From an uncultured Granulosicoccaceae bacterium (GTDB lineage Bacteria; Pseudomonadota; Gammaproteobacteria; CALCKW01), in NCBI GenBank assembly GCA_937965695.1, contig CALCKW010000020.1, positions 1 through 37,289 on the forward strand: a DNA stretch of 37,289 nucleotides, written 5' to 3'. A model generated the notes under the pieces. That model was not told where the DNA came from. It made no database searches and saw only the letters and a program-made list of their open reading frames with translations. Shown piece by piece: positions 27,876 through 37,189 of the stretch (its first letter is position 1; the number at the start of each line of letters is the position of its first letter). The position numbers were made by a program, and so were the translations under genes.

Positions 27876-29126
27876 ATGCTGGTCAATTATGTCAAAAATC
27901 GATTGCTTGAGCCCAAACAAGGCACAGGTGACACGAGTGCACATTCGATGCATCCCCAGGTTATTGTCCCAGGTCTGATGTTGTCTGGAGGCGGTGCGAG
28001 AAACGCTTATCAAATCGGCGTTTTGAAAGCGATTGCAGAGCAACAACCCGTTGGTGCTTCCAGCCCATTTAAAGTCATTAGCGGTACGTCTGCCGGTGCA
28101 ATCAACGCCGGTGGGCTCGCTGCCGGTGCAGACAATTTTAAGCAGGCTATCGATGATCTGGAAAGTGTCTGGGGCAACCTGAATATTCGCAATGTCTACC
28201 AGCCAGACCACGTGTCTTCTATGCGAGCGGCTGCTGGCACTATCTGGCAACTTGTGCGTGCTCGCGATACAGCAGACCAACCCCAATCTATTCTCAATAA
28301 TCAACCGCTGCAACGGTTGTTAGAGAAACATATAAGGTTTGAGAATTTTCAAAAAAATATAGATGCTGGGTACTTAAATGCAGTGGCATTTAATACCTCT
28401 TCGTACACTTCTGGTAAATCTATTTCTTACTTTATGGGAAACGACGACATCCAAGAATGGAATGTGGCCCGGCGCAAAGGCGTCCGTGACACACTGACTG
28501 TGGACCACCTTATGGGGTCTTCAGCAATCCCTATGGTTTTCCCTGCGGTACGAATCAAGAATGACTATCAAGGTGACGGTGCGTTACGTCAAACTTCACC
28601 TCTAAGCCCTCTGCTGGCGATGGGAGCAAATCGTTTATTGATTATAGGCGTGAGCAATTCTTCAACGGAATCGGAAACCCCGAATACTATTGATCGCCCC
28701 TACCCTTCTCCCGGTCTTATTGCAGGCTACTTGTTCGAGTCTCTATTTTTAGAGTCTTTGGATGCAGATTTAGAACGCTTAGAACACTACAACACGCTAC
28801 TACGCAATGTACCCGGCCGCCATATACAACTCGACGGCTCTGTTATTCAACCTGTCGATAAGTTGGTCATCACACCCTCTGTGGACGTGCGAGAAATAGT
28901 TTCTCGTCATATGCGAAAATTTCCTAGAAGCATGAAAGTTGTTTTACGCGTATTGGGTGCACACAAACCGGAGGGCCGCCAAATCAGCAGCTATCTGCTT
29001 TTTGAATCGTCTTTTTGCCAAGAACTCATTGAGCTTGGCTACAGTGATGGTAAAGCGCAAATGCACGCCATTGATCGATTACTAACTCCTGCTACACCTC
29101 CATGTACGCTTGCTACGGCGGTCTAA
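27876..29126 (+). CDS. Patatin-like phospholipase
   Basis: The oxyanion block GLMLSGGGARNAYQIGVLKAI, the nucleophile motif GTSAG (Ser72 from this start), and the catalytic Asp in GDGALRQTSPL give a complete Ser-Asp dyad of the patatin family. A conserved MGSSAIPMVFPAV also fits. Such enzymes cleave acyl chains from phospholipids. There is no signal peptide or beta-barrel domain, so it is probably cytoplasmic or membrane-associated. The start is uncertain: ATG 27876 (416 residues), TTG 27840 and ATG 27948 are possible and none has a good ribosome site. The alpha/beta hydrolase follows after 119 bases. Confidence 0.88.
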   Translation: MLVNYVKNRLLEPKQGTGDTSAHSMHPQVIVPGLMLSGGGARNAYQIGVLKAIAEQQPVGASSPFKVISGTSAGAINAGGLAAGADNFKQAIDDLESVWGNLNIRNVYQPDHVSSMRAAAGTIWQLVRARDTADQPQSILNNQPLQRLLEKHIRFENFQKNIDAGYLNAVAFNTSSYTSGKSISYFMGNDDIQEWNVARRKGVRDTLTVDHLMGSSAIPMVFPAVRIKNDYQGDGALRQTSPLSPLLAMGANRLLIIGVSNSSTESETPNTIDRPYPSPGLIAGYLFESLFLESLDADLERLEHYNTLLRNVPGRHIQLDGSVIQPVDKLVITPSVDVREIVSRHMRKFPRSMKVVLRVLGAHKPEGRQISSYLLFESSFCQELIELGYSDGKAQMHAIDRLLTPATPPCTLATAV

Positions 29127-29245
29127 ACAACAAGCAACGAAGCAAACAATAAGGTTTACCAGCATATATAAGCTATAGTGCTGCTACTTGCCGATCTGAC
29201 CGGGCGAGTTTAGCAAGTCCGAAAAAATTAGCGTGGTGGTGGCAC

Positions 29246-30085
29246 TTGGAAGATATAAAACTTGACGTATTCGGTACCACATTAAGTGCATTGCGTGGAG
29301 GGGACACTGATGGGCTGGCTTGCTTGTGCCTCCATGGATGGATGGACAACGCTGCTAGTTTTATTCCGCTGCAAGCAACTCTTCCTGAACTACACCTTGT
29401 CGCATTAGACCTACCAGGCCACGGCAGATCAGCTCATTTTCCTGCAGGCCATCACTACCATCTAATTGACCAAGTCGCTTTTGTTTTGGGTGCCGCAGAT
29501 GCTCTGGGCTGGGACAAATTTCAGTTGATCGGGCATTCTCTCGGCGGCTGCATTGCTCCTTTTGTCGCCTTGGCTGCAACAGAACGAGTCAGCAGTCTTC
29601 TGTTACTTGAAGCACTCGGCCCGATGACTGAGTCCGCTGCTGAGCTGCCAAATAGAATAAAAAATGCGACCCACGCCATGCGAACAGACAACACCCGACT
29701 AAAGCGGATTTACGCCAGCATCGATGATGCGGTGGTAGCGAGGATGGCAGCCACAAAAATGCACGCAGACAGTGCTCGCTTAATCGTAGAGCGCAGTCTC
29801 GTTGAAACGGAGGGGGGTTACACTTGGGGTTTTGACAACAAAATACGAATCCCCTCCAGCAACTATTTGAGTGAAGAACAAGTTATCGAAGTTCTAAGCA
29901 GTGTTGAGCAGAAAACTCTATGCGTGCTTGCTTCTGACGGCTACTTACTCAAGCGAGAGCAATCAAACAGTCGCCTTTCAGCGCTAAAAAATGCATCAGT
30001 CGTTGAAGTTAATGGCGAACACCACATGCACATGGACAACCCTGACTCCACTGCATCAGCAATTCGTCAGTTTTTAAACCTATGA
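29246..30085 (+). CDS. Alpha/beta hydrolase
   Basis: A 279-residue hydrolase. Near the N-terminus LHGWMDNAASFIPL gives the oxyanion region. The nucleophile elbow is GHSLGG with Ser98. The acid is probably Asp in LASDGYLL and the base His in NGEHHMHMDNP. The HGWMDN form is that of the serine-hydrolase-like (SERHL) group. Substrate unknown. The start is TTG at 29246, preceded by GGTGGTGG; no in-frame ATG occurs near. It may be co-transcribed with the upstream patatin gene. Confidence 0.85.
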   Translation: MEDIKLDVFGTTLSALRGGDTDGLACLCLHGWMDNAASFIPLQATLPELHLVALDLPGHGRSAHFPAGHHYHLIDQVAFVLGAADALGWDKFQLIGHSLGGCIAPFVALAATERVSSLLLLEALGPMTESAAELPNRIKNATHAMRTDNTRLKRIYASIDDAVVARMAATKMHADSARLIVERSLVETEGGYTWGFDNKIRIPSSNYLSEEQVIEVLSSVEQKTLCVLASDGYLLKREQSNSRLSALKNASVVEVNGEHHMHMDNPDSTASAIRQFLNL

Positions 30086-30193
30086 GCCCTGACCTTTGTC
30101 AGCATTGACTACTCTCGAAATGATCCGCAAAGCACTGTTGTCTTTTCGTGCTGCCCAAAGCTAGTTGTCTTGGCTGACATCCTCTTAAAAAGC

Positions 30194-30208
30194 TTTACAT
30201 GTCTTTAC
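30194..30208 (-). promoter_or_regulatory. CpxR-box upstream of the spy-like gene
   Basis: The plus strand reads TTTAC-ATGTC-TTTAC, which is GTAAA-N5-GTAAA on the minus strand, a perfect match to the CpxR consensus. It lies 88 bases before the ATG of the Spy/CpxP-like gene, a typical place. CpxR boxes act in either orientation. Regulation is inferred, but the gene type supports it. Confidence 0.72.
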
Positions 30209-30236
30209 CTCTCACTGACGCATGCTGACGGCTTTC

Positions 30237-30257
30237 TGTCGATAATAACTATCGACA
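30237..30257. promoter_or_regulatory. Inverted repeat in the spy-like promoter/leader
   Basis: TGTCGATA-ATAAC-TATCGACA, perfect 8-base arms, 39 bases before the start codon. The left arm and spacer overlap a possible -10 (GATAAT at 30241-30246). It may be an operator or a leader hairpin. Confidence 0.5.
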
Positions 30258-30295
30258 ACAACGCATTTAAATCAGTTACTCAATGAGGAAAGAAA

Positions 30296-30682
30296 ATGAA
30301 GCTCCCAACACCTAACAATAAGAAAAAAACTTTAATCATCGCTGGTGCCTTAGCAACCGCTCTTCTAGTTGGTGGCGCAGCTACTGCTGGCGGGAAGAAA
30401 CTCGGACATGGAGATGGAGAACACCAAATGAGTGCAGAGCGAATGGAGAAACGCGTAGAGCGGATAGCGAGCAAGCTAGAACTAAGTGAAGATCAAAAAG
30501 CGGGAATGCTTGAGATTATGCTGGCAAACAAAGAGCGCATGCAACAGCAGAAACTTAGCAATCGCGAAATGCTCAAAGAAGAATTAAGCACCGTCCTGTC
30601 TGCTGAACAGCTTGAGAAATTTGAGTCGATGAAACACAAGCATCGCGGCAAACGCGGTGATGGAAAGAAAGACCAAGAGTAA
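30296..30682 (+). CDS. Spy/CpxP-like periplasmic protein
   Basis: A 128-residue protein with an N-terminal signal-like segment (NNKKK followed by a hydrophobic stretch ending GGAATAGG) and a helical charged mature part. Two LTxxQ-like motifs occur, LSEDQ in KLELSEDQKAGML and LSAEQ in VLSAEQLEKFE, which define the Spy/CpxP family. Spy is a chaperone and CpxP an inhibitor of the CpxA kinase; this sequence cannot be assigned to one. The C-terminus is rich in Lys, Gly and His. The ribosome site GAGGAAAG is strong. A perfect CpxR box upstream fits envelope-stress control. No cpxRA genes are in the window. Confidence 0.82.
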   Translation: MKLPTPNNKKKTLIIAGALATALLVGGAATAGGKKLGHGDGEHQMSAERMEKRVERIASKLELSEDQKAGMLEIMLANKERMQQQKLSNREMLKEELSTVLSAEQLEKFESMKHKHRGKRGDGKKDQE

Positions 30683-30715
30683 CAACCAGAGAATGGCTTT
30701 TAATTAGTCATGGAA

Positions 30716-30744
30716 GCGAAGGGCTCTAAATTTGAGCCCATCGC
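30716..30744. terminator. Hairpin between the spy-like and BMP genes
   Basis: GCGA-A-GGGCTC-TAAATTT-GAGCCC-A-TCGC forms a near-perfect stem between the two convergent genes. Only short T-runs follow, so it is a possible bidirectional terminator of modest strength. Confidence 0.5.
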
Positions 30745-30766
30745 TATTTAGCTTTAACTAATGCTT

Positions 30767-31756
30767 TTAGTAGCTGCAGCTATTGTCAGACATATAGTCA
30801 TGCACGTTAATTTCACCGGCGATAATCGCAGCTCTTGCAGAATCAGCTGCAGCTTTCATGTCGTCAGTGATAAGAGCTTCGTTGTGCTCATCTAGTGCCC
30901 AACCCACACCATCTTCAGCCAAGCCGAGTACTTTGATACCTGGCTCCCAAGTATCTGCTTTAGCAGTACTCATTGCATCATAGACTGCATTGTCTACACG
31001 CTTGAGCATGGAAGTAAGCATCACGCCTGGGTGCAAGTAGTTTTGATTTGAATCAACACCGATTGCAAACTTTTTGTTATCAGCAGCTGCTTGGTAAACA
31101 CCCACACCAGTGCCACCAGCAGCAGCGAATATTACGTCTACACCTCGATCAAACTGACCACGCGAGAGCTCTGCACCACGGCTGGGATCATTCCAAGCAG
31201 AGGGCGTTGTACCAGTCATGTTTTGCACGACTTCCACGTCTGCATTGGCGTGTTTTGCGCCTTGCTCAAAACCACAGGCAAATTTACGAATAAGCGGAAT
31301 ATCCATGCCTCCGATAAAGCCCACTTTACCAGACTCACTTTTCATCGCTGCCAAAAGACCAACGAGAAACGAACCTTCGTGTTCCTTGAAAACAACAGAC
31401 TGGACATTAGGCTGGCCGACGACCATATCGATGATAGTAAAGCGCGTATCTGGGTATTCTGCAGATACAGCTTCCATTGCTGGTGCTTGAGCGAAACCAA
31501 TACCAACCACTGGGTCTGCATCACGCTGTGCCATTTTGCGCATGGCTTGCTCACGTTGCGCGGGGTTAGTCACTTCAAATTCTCGGTAACTGTCGCCGCT
31601 TTCGGATTTATAGCGCTCAGCACCTTCATAGGCACTTTGATTAAAAGATTTGTCGAATTTTCCACCCATGTCAAAGATGACAGCAGGGGATGCAGAGGCA
31701 TTACTGATTACGGCTGTCAGTAGTCCCATTGCCAGAAAAGCACCGAGTTGTTTCAT
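30767..31756 (-). CDS. BMP family (Med/PnrA-like) substrate-binding protein
   Basis: A 329-residue periplasmic binding protein. It has a signal peptide (QLGAFLAMGLLTAVISNASA) with no lipobox Cys, so it should be soluble. Family motifs are FDMGGKFDKSFNQSAYEG near the N-terminus, VGIGFAQAPAMEAV, GFIGGMDIPLIRKFACGFEQGA, and IGVDSNQNYLHPG. BMP proteins usually bind nucleosides and serve an ABC importer. No ATPase or permease gene is adjacent, so it is an orphan component here. The ribosome site AGGAGA is good. Confidence 0.88.
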   Translation of the reverse strand: MKQLGAFLAMGLLTAVISNASASPAVIFDMGGKFDKSFNQSAYEGAERYKSESGDSYREFEVTNPAQREQAMRKMAQRDADPVVGIGFAQAPAMEAVSAEYPDTRFTIIDMVVGQPNVQSVVFKEHEGSFLVGLLAAMKSESGKVGFIGGMDIPLIRKFACGFEQGAKHANADVEVVQNMTGTTPSAWNDPSRGAELSRGQFDRGVDVIFAAAGGTGVGVYQAAADNKKFAIGVDSNQNYLHPGVMLTSMLKRVDNAVYDAMSTAKADTWEPGIKVLGLAEDGVGWALDEHNEALITDDMKAAADSARAAIIAGEINVHDYMSDNSCSY

Positions 31757-31933
31757 GTTCTATCTCCTAGTCAATTTGCTGTAGCAGGTCAGACACAACG
31801 ACGGCGCTGTATCTGACACGCTGGCAGAGCTGGCCACCGCAGTAGCGAGCTGTCGGGCCAGTCTACCCTATCGGCGCGTAGTTGGCATTGGGAGAAATTG
31901 TTAGAACCAGTTAATTAAGATAGAGCACAAACC

Positions 31934-31962
31934 AAAAAAGCCAATCACCGAAGTGATTGGCT
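31934..31962 (-). terminator. Intrinsic terminator of the GGDEF-EAL gene
   Basis: On the minus strand AGCCAATCAC-TTCG-GTGATTGGCT, a perfect 10-base stem with a stable tetraloop, followed by six T. It begins about 27 bases after the stop codon. Confidence 0.95.
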
Positions 31963-31988
31963 TTCCTGTGTTTAGCTGAATTGCTGAA

Positions 31989-34058
31989 CTAGCCGTTTGC
32001 CGCTTTTTTAACCGGAATCTGAGCGACAGTTTCTTGCTGTTTATTGAGTACCCAGCGCCCAAAATCCACCGCTGGCAAGGGCTTGGAGAAGAAGTAACCT
32101 TGGCCGATTTGAGCGCCAAAATCACGTAGTAATTGGCGCTGCTTATCCGTCTCTATACCCTCGGCGACAACTTTCATATTGAATTGCTGGCACAACCCGA
32201 TAATCGCTTTAACGATGACAGCATCGGCTGAGTCCTCGTCCATCTCTCTAACGAAAGCCTGATCTACTTTCAAGGTGTGGACCGGAAACTGTTTGAGATA
32301 ACTAAGTGAGGAGTAACCTGTTCCAAAGTCGTCGATCGCCAGCGAGACTCCTAGCTCACGAAAACTTTTCAACAATTTGATGGCTTCGTCAGCGTCATCC
32401 ATGATCGCACTCTCGGTGATTTCCAACTCGAGATGCCTAGTTTCGATACCGTGCTTTGCAATCGTAGCAGCTACTTTTCCGACTAAATCCGGGTCTTGAA
32501 ATTGCAGCGCTGACAGATTGATCGCTATTTGCATTTCAGGCAATCCAATGCGATTCCACAAAACAATTTGCGAGCAGACGTTATCTAAAATCCAATCTGA
32601 AAGAGGGATAATAAGACCTGTTTCTTCCGCCACAGCGATAAAATCATCCGGTGACACAAAACCGCGCTCTGGGTGAATCCAACGGATAAGCGCTTCCGCC
32701 CCAGTGACTTTGGATGTCGCAAGATCGATTTTCGGTTGGTAATACATTTCAAACTGGTTCTTCTGGATTCCAATTTTGATTTCTTCTTCGAGCTGTACGC
32801 GATCCAGAACCTTCTCTCTAATCTCGTCAGTGAACATCTGGACACGACCGCGCCCGTTTTGCTTGGCTTCTTGCAATGCGTAGGTGGCGTTATTGAGCAG
32901 CTCGTCAGCGTCCTGTGCCCCACTTGGGAAAGTTGCAATACCCATAGAAGAATGCACTGACATGCGCATACCACGGTGCTTGAGAGGCTCCGATATAGCA
33001 GCCTGAATATGCTGGGCCATTGCCGGAACAGAATCCCAGCTTTCGATGTCGTTTTGAATGATGATAAATTCATCGCCGTCTAAACGACCAACAGTGTCTT
33101 CTTCGCGCGCAATAGCCATCAACCTTTGAGCTATCTCAGCGACGACCAAGTCGCCCGTGCGCTGGTCGAATCGATCATTAAACAACTTAAAATTATCTAG
33201 ATCTGCCAAATAGACAGCCATACGACGATTGTGACGTTTACTAGCCGCAACATTCTGTTTCAATAATCGCTTGCACTGTAGGCGATTTGGCAACTGAGTG
33301 AGTTGATCATGGTGTGCGAGATGCTCTAGTGAGAGCTGCTTAGCTTCAACCTGTTTCTCAATACTGATCTGGCTTTCTATCAGGCTGTTGTACTCTTGTA
33401 CCAACGCGCCAAATTCTGATTTTTCTATGTCTTTGTCAACAACCAGCAGCTTTTCACCGCTCAGTCGTGCTTGCTGCAGAGAAAAGATCATCTTATCCAT
33501 GGGTCGCTGGACCGATCGATCTATCGCGTAGGTTGCGAGCATCTTTGCCAGTAAACCTAGAACCATAACGATGGCCAAAATCCGTAGTGTAAAGTCTCGG
33601 CTGGAATCAACAATGTCATTACCCAACACATTAACCGCAATCAAATAACGACGATTGTCGAACTCAACCCGCCACAGGTCCTGTACTGCCTGTCCTTCCA
33701 AACTAGCTTTTTCAGGAGAGTCTTTACCATTGGGCGCAAAAGACGGGAATGGCCCGAATGCATAAAGACTAGTACCACTTATGTCGTATACTCTCGCCCC
33801 ACGTACTTGTGGCGCACGAGAAATTATTTCAGGGAATTCAAGAACATCAGCGTTTTTAAGCATTGATTCGAAAGTTTGTAATGCACCTTCGCTACGCGCA
33901 GAAACCAAGTCGTCTTGATAACGCCATGCAGTCGGCTGCATTATCATGAATCCGATGACTAAAATCGTAAAAAATACCCAAGCTGAAGTGCGCCTCCCCA
34001 TATTTGAGTTGAGGTTTTTCCTAGTAAGCCCCAAACGTTTTAAAAGCACAGCTTTCAT
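31989..34058 (-). CDS. Membrane GGDEF-EAL protein, probable c-di-GMP phosphodiesterase
   Basis: A 689-residue inner-membrane protein: membrane segment at about 25-43, periplasmic sensor region (about 45-155), second membrane segment (about 157-178), HAMP-like linker, GGDEF domain (about 245-410) and EAL domain (about 425-675). The GGDEF motif reads DGDEF at 327-331, losing the first Gly, while the RxxD inhibitory-site motif (REED, 318-321) is intact. The EAL domain keeps EAL (455-457), INLS, ELEITES, DDFGTGYSS, the Lys in LKVDQAFV, and AEGIET, so it should hydrolyse c-di-GMP. The GGDEF part is probably a regulatory c-di-GMP or GTP sensor. The signal is unknown. Confidence 0.9.
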   Translation of the reverse strand: MKAVLLKRLGLTRKNLNSNMGRRTSAWVFFTILVIGFMIMQPTAWRYQDDLVSARSEGALQTFESMLKNADVLEFPEIISRAPQVRGARVYDISGTSLYAFGPFPSFAPNGKDSPEKASLEGQAVQDLWRVEFDNRRYLIAVNVLGNDIVDSSRDFTLRILAIVMVLGLLAKMLATYAIDRSVQRPMDKMIFSLQQARLSGEKLLVVDKDIEKSEFGALVQEYNSLIESQISIEKQVEAKQLSLEHLAHHDQLTQLPNRLQCKRLLKQNVAASKRHNRRMAVYLADLDNFKLFNDRFDQRTGDLVVAEIAQRLMAIAREEDTVGRLDGDEFIIIQNDIESWDSVPAMAQHIQAAISEPLKHRGMRMSVHSSMGIATFPSGAQDADELLNNATYALQEAKQNGRGRVQMFTDEIREKVLDRVQLEEEIKIGIQKNQFEMYYQPKIDLATSKVTGAEALIRWIHPERGFVSPDDFIAVAEETGLIIPLSDWILDNVCSQIVLWNRIGLPEMQIAINLSALQFQDPDLVGKVAATIAKHGIETRHLELEITESAIMDDADEAIKLLKSFRELGVSLAIDDFGTGYSSLSYLKQFPVHTLKVDQAFVREMDEDSADAVIVKAIIGLCQQFNMKVVAEGIETDKQRQLLRDFGAQIGQGYFFSKPLPAVDFGRWVLNKQQETVAQIPVKKAANG

Positions 34059-34228
34059 TCCAATAAGTCCTCAGCGCACAAGATATTGTTGCTATTGATA
34101 TTTTCTACTGTCCAAATCTAGCGGCAGCTAGCCAAAAAGCCTTATTTTCAACGCCAAAATAATTGCAAGTACTTGTCAGACCACGAGCAGAATCTTGCTT
34201 TTTTCCGAAAGATCAATTTTTATAAAGC

Positions 34229-34264
34229 AAAAAAAAGGTCAGAGAGTCGCCTCTCTGACCTTTT
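34229..34264 (-). terminator. Intrinsic terminator of groSL
   Basis: AGGTCAGAGAG and CTCTCTGACCT form a perfect 11-base stem with a 4-base loop, followed by eight T on the minus strand. It starts about 42 bases after groL. The plus strand also has TTTT, so it may act both ways. Confidence 0.93.
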
Positions 34265-34305
34265 GGACAAATTAGAGAGTGCGATGACACTCTCACATCG
34301 GTCGG

Positions 34306-35961
<1,656 letters not shown>

Positions 35962-36009
35962 TCACCTTAATATTATGTATATGTGTCAAACAAACGAATG
36001 GAGAGAAAG

Positions 36010-36300
36010 TTAGCTCTCGATCACACCCATGATGTCGTCTTCACGCATAACAAGCACTTCTTCACCGTCTACTTTTACTTCAGTGCCTGAGTACTTGCCA
36101 AACAAAACTTGGTCGCCAACTTTAACGTCTAGTGCGCGAACATCACCTGACTCGCTGACTTTGCCATTACCTACGGCCAATACTTCACCACGTACTGGCT
36201 TTTCAGTTGCTGCGTCAGGGAGGACAATCCCACCTGGGCTAGTACGTTCTTCTTCTAAACGCTTGATGACTACGCGGTCATGCAAGGGACGAATTTTCAT
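36010..36300 (-). CDS. groS: Co-chaperonin GroES
   Basis: Heptameric lid of GroEL. The 96 residues show [18 protein letters not shown] at the N-terminus, the mobile loop [18 protein letters not shown], and [20 protein letters not shown] at the C-terminus. A strong GAGGAG ribosome site precedes the ATG. It is the first gene of the operon and lies 46 bases after the CIRCE element. Confidence 0.99.
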   Translation of the reverse strand: MKIRPLHDRVVIKRLEEERTSPGGIVLPDAATEKPVRGEVLAVGNGKVSESGDVRALDVKVGDQVLFGKYSGTEVKVDGEEVLVMREDDIMGVIES

Positions 36301-36345
36301 GCTCGGACTCCTCGAAACAAGATTTATAATAAATTCACAGGAGAG

Positions 36346-36372
36346 TTAGCACTCTCCGCAGGCGAGTGCTAA
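36346..36372. promoter_or_regulatory. CIRCE operator of groSL
   Basis: TTAGCACTC-N9-GAGTGCTAA is an exact match to the CIRCE consensus bound by the HrcA repressor. It lies at the expected transcription start, just downstream of the -10 box. HrcA itself is not in the window. Confidence 0.96.
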
Positions 36373-36399
36373 TAATAGAGATGGTGGGATCAAAATCAA
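36372..36399 (-). promoter_or_regulatory. Sigma-70-type promoter of groSL
   Basis: On the minus strand TTGATT (36399-36394) and TATTAT (36377-36372) are 16 bases apart, placing the start inside the CIRCE element. I saw no convincing sigma-32 promoter (CTTGAA, CCCCAT). Confidence 0.68.
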
Positions 36400-36417
36400 G
36401 AGAAACCGCGAAATAAA

Positions 36418-36864
36418 TCACTTGTCGCGCTTATACTCTCCTTCTAGCGTGACTCCGCCACTGTCAGTGGTATCTTTTTTTACTGACGAAGTCGCCACAA
36501 AAACGCTACCACCAGCCAATACGCCACGTTTTAGCACTGCAATAATGAGTTGTCTAGATGCAGGTATTAAGCACAGAAAACCTACGGTGTCAGTGACGAA
36601 GCCTGGTGTCAGCAGCAAAGCTCCTCCAACCGCTACAGCAACACCTTCTATCATTGTCTGGGTAGGCACTTGCCCTTGAGTAACCTGTTGCTGCGCAGAG
36701 AGCAACAGCGATATACCTTGCTGCCGCAATAAAAACGTCCCGATAATTGCTGTAAGCACGACAAACAAAATCGTCAAAGGCAGACCAATTACCCCGCCTA
36801 CTGATATAAGCACCGCTATCTCGATCACAGGTAAGCAAAGAAGGCCTACAAATACCCAATTCAT
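36418..36864 (-). CDS. fxsA: FxsA family membrane protein
   Basis: A 148-residue protein with an N-terminal pair of membrane helices (WVFVGLLCLPVIEIAVLISV and GLPLTILFVVLTAIIGTFLL), then LRQQGISLLLSAQQQV and another hydrophobic helical region with ALLLTPGFVTDTVGFLCLIP, the FxsA signature. E. coli FxsA, when overproduced, relieves exclusion of phage T7 by the F plasmid; its normal role is unknown. It lies upstream of groS on the same strand, as in E. coli, but the groS promoter and CIRCE separate them. The C-terminus is charged. Confidence 0.92.
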   Translation of the reverse strand: MNWVFVGLLCLPVIEIAVLISVGGVIGLPLTILFVVLTAIIGTFLLRQQGISLLLSAQQQVTQGQVPTQTMIEGVAVAVGGALLLTPGFVTDTVGFLCLIPASRQLIIAVLKRGVLAGGSVFVATSSVKKDTTDSGGVTLEGEYKRDK

Positions 36865-37146
36865 AACTTTCAGCCTATTAACTTTTTCACAGACGAATAT
36901 TGTAACGCGGTACAGCCATTTTTAGCTTTAAAGCTTAGTTGGCCCGTGTTGAGACCAACGAAACCAATTCGTCATTAACAACTCGAGTCACTATTTTCAT
37001 TTCAGTTTAAATCTAACTCCTTATAATTAATTCCATTTACTAATCACAGCATAGAACTAATGGCGACCATCTCTTCGCTTTGTTTTCAAAAGGCACGTGA
37101 CACAGCGTTTAGCTATATGATCAGCCACCCAACAATATTTTTGCAT
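36865..37146. other. Gap between fxsA and the rRNA terminator
   Basis: No gene or tRNA is supported. It is rich in A+T. On the minus strand an AAGGAG near 37017-37022 is 16 bases from the ATG of a 21-codon frame (36935-37000), too far for a good ribosome site. A promoter for fxsA is likely here but was not recognised. Confidence 0.4.
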
Positions 37147-37181
37147 AAAAAAAATCCCCGCACACGAGTGTACGGGGATTT
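37147..37181 (-). terminator. Intrinsic terminator of the rRNA operon
   Basis: AATCCCCG and CGGGGATT pair, with an inner ACAC/GTGT stem, followed by eight T on the minus strand. It starts about 10 bases after the 5S rRNA. Confidence 0.92.
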
Positions 37182-37189
37182 GGGGTAGA

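Noticed and set aside
36385..36401. CTTGATTTTGATCCCACCAT-like stretch as a sigma-32 promoter of groSL
   Set aside because: The CTTGA and CCCAC parts are only a few bases apart, not at sigma-32 spacing; a sigma-70 pair fits better.
36935..37000. 21-codon frame on the minus strand behind AAGGAG
   Set aside because: The ribosome site is 16 bases from the ATG, too far, and the peptide has no recognisable features.
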